From CAYLZN01 sp964387935 (GTDB lineage Bacteria; Acidobacteriota; Vicinamibacteria; Vicinamibacterales; JAFNAJ01), in contig CAYLZN010000009.1 of NCBI GenBank assembly GCA_964387935.1, positions 1 to 44,156 on the forward strand: a stretch of 44,156 nucleotides of DNA. Direction: 5' to 3'. This document shows, piece by piece, positions 44,120 through 44,156 of this stretch. Position 1 is the stretch's first letter; each line of letters begins with the position of its first letter. The position numbers and the translations under genes were made by a program. The notes beneath the pieces were generated by a model that ran no database searches, was not told the DNA's origin, and was given only the letters and a program-made list of their open reading frames with translations.

Positions 44120-44156
44120 TCCCGCCTGTTACCATCCCCCATGCTCTGTCGCTGCC

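Noticed and set aside
43990..44156. Start of another gene at ATG 44141
   Set aside because: Only five codons are visible before the edge.

Overview
The window is high-GC bacterial DNA (roughly two thirds G+C). It contains three runs of N at 13431-13440, 29304-29403 and 36811-36910, so it is a draft scaffold, probably metagenome-derived. Several gene types together suggest an acidobacterium of the Vicinamibacteria type: an Oar-like TonB receptor with a carboxypeptidase-regulatory N-domain, a large secreted BNR/VPS10 protein, a membrane-anchored winged-helix regulator and GerW. No rRNA or other taxonomic marker is present, so this is inference.

Left part (1-12.6 kb), nitrate and nitrosative stress. 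A translationally coupled minus-strand operon encodes an Rrf2 regulator with three cysteines, a diheme cytochrome c and NarG (runs off the left edge). A perfect 8-8-8 inverted repeat sits directly upstream of the regulator. Divergently follow a glutamine amidotransferase, a HisKA_3 sensor kinase with its NarL-type regulator, and a TehA/SLAC1-family channel with a small membrane protein. Next come a ToxR-like regulator fused to a periplasmic beta-helix, a small secreted protein, and the di-iron NO-damage repair protein ScdA/YtfE.

Middle part (12.6-29.3 kb). A three-gene operon with 4-bp overlaps encodes an asparagine-synthase-like enzyme without its glutaminase cysteine, a GNAT/FemAB-like acyltransferase and an M29-like aminopeptidase (broken by an N gap). 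It is followed by SMP-30, two SDR proteins, an alpha/beta hydrolase and three unrelated VapBC-type toxin-antitoxin modules. These are interleaved with the leucine pathway: leuC-leuD and leuA-leuB, plus a LysR regulator divergent from leuA.

Right part (29.5-44.2 kb). This is a glycerol phosphate island: glpT, a TonB receptor, a secreted glycerophosphodiester phosphodiesterase, glpK, glpD and an aquaglyceroporin. Uptake and hydrolysis of glycerophosphodiesters, import of glycerol 3-phosphate and oxidation to dihydroxyacetone phosphate form one coherent route. After it come an alcohol dehydrogenase fragment, a polyphosphate glucokinase-like ROK protein, a tiny protein that may be a selenoprotein, a secreted VPS10/BNR protein and GerW.

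The most unusual non-genic signal is a family of heptanucleotide tandem arrays, mostly of the form GGCNNNN. They occupy many intergenic spacers between 17.9 and 44.1 kb; I saw none in the first 17.8 kb. A compound GGCGTAC version recurs as a conserved element of about 53 bp at three places. A different element, an 88-bp near-perfect palindrome at 43413-43500, supplies the stop codon of the VPS10 gene and truncates an SDR gene.
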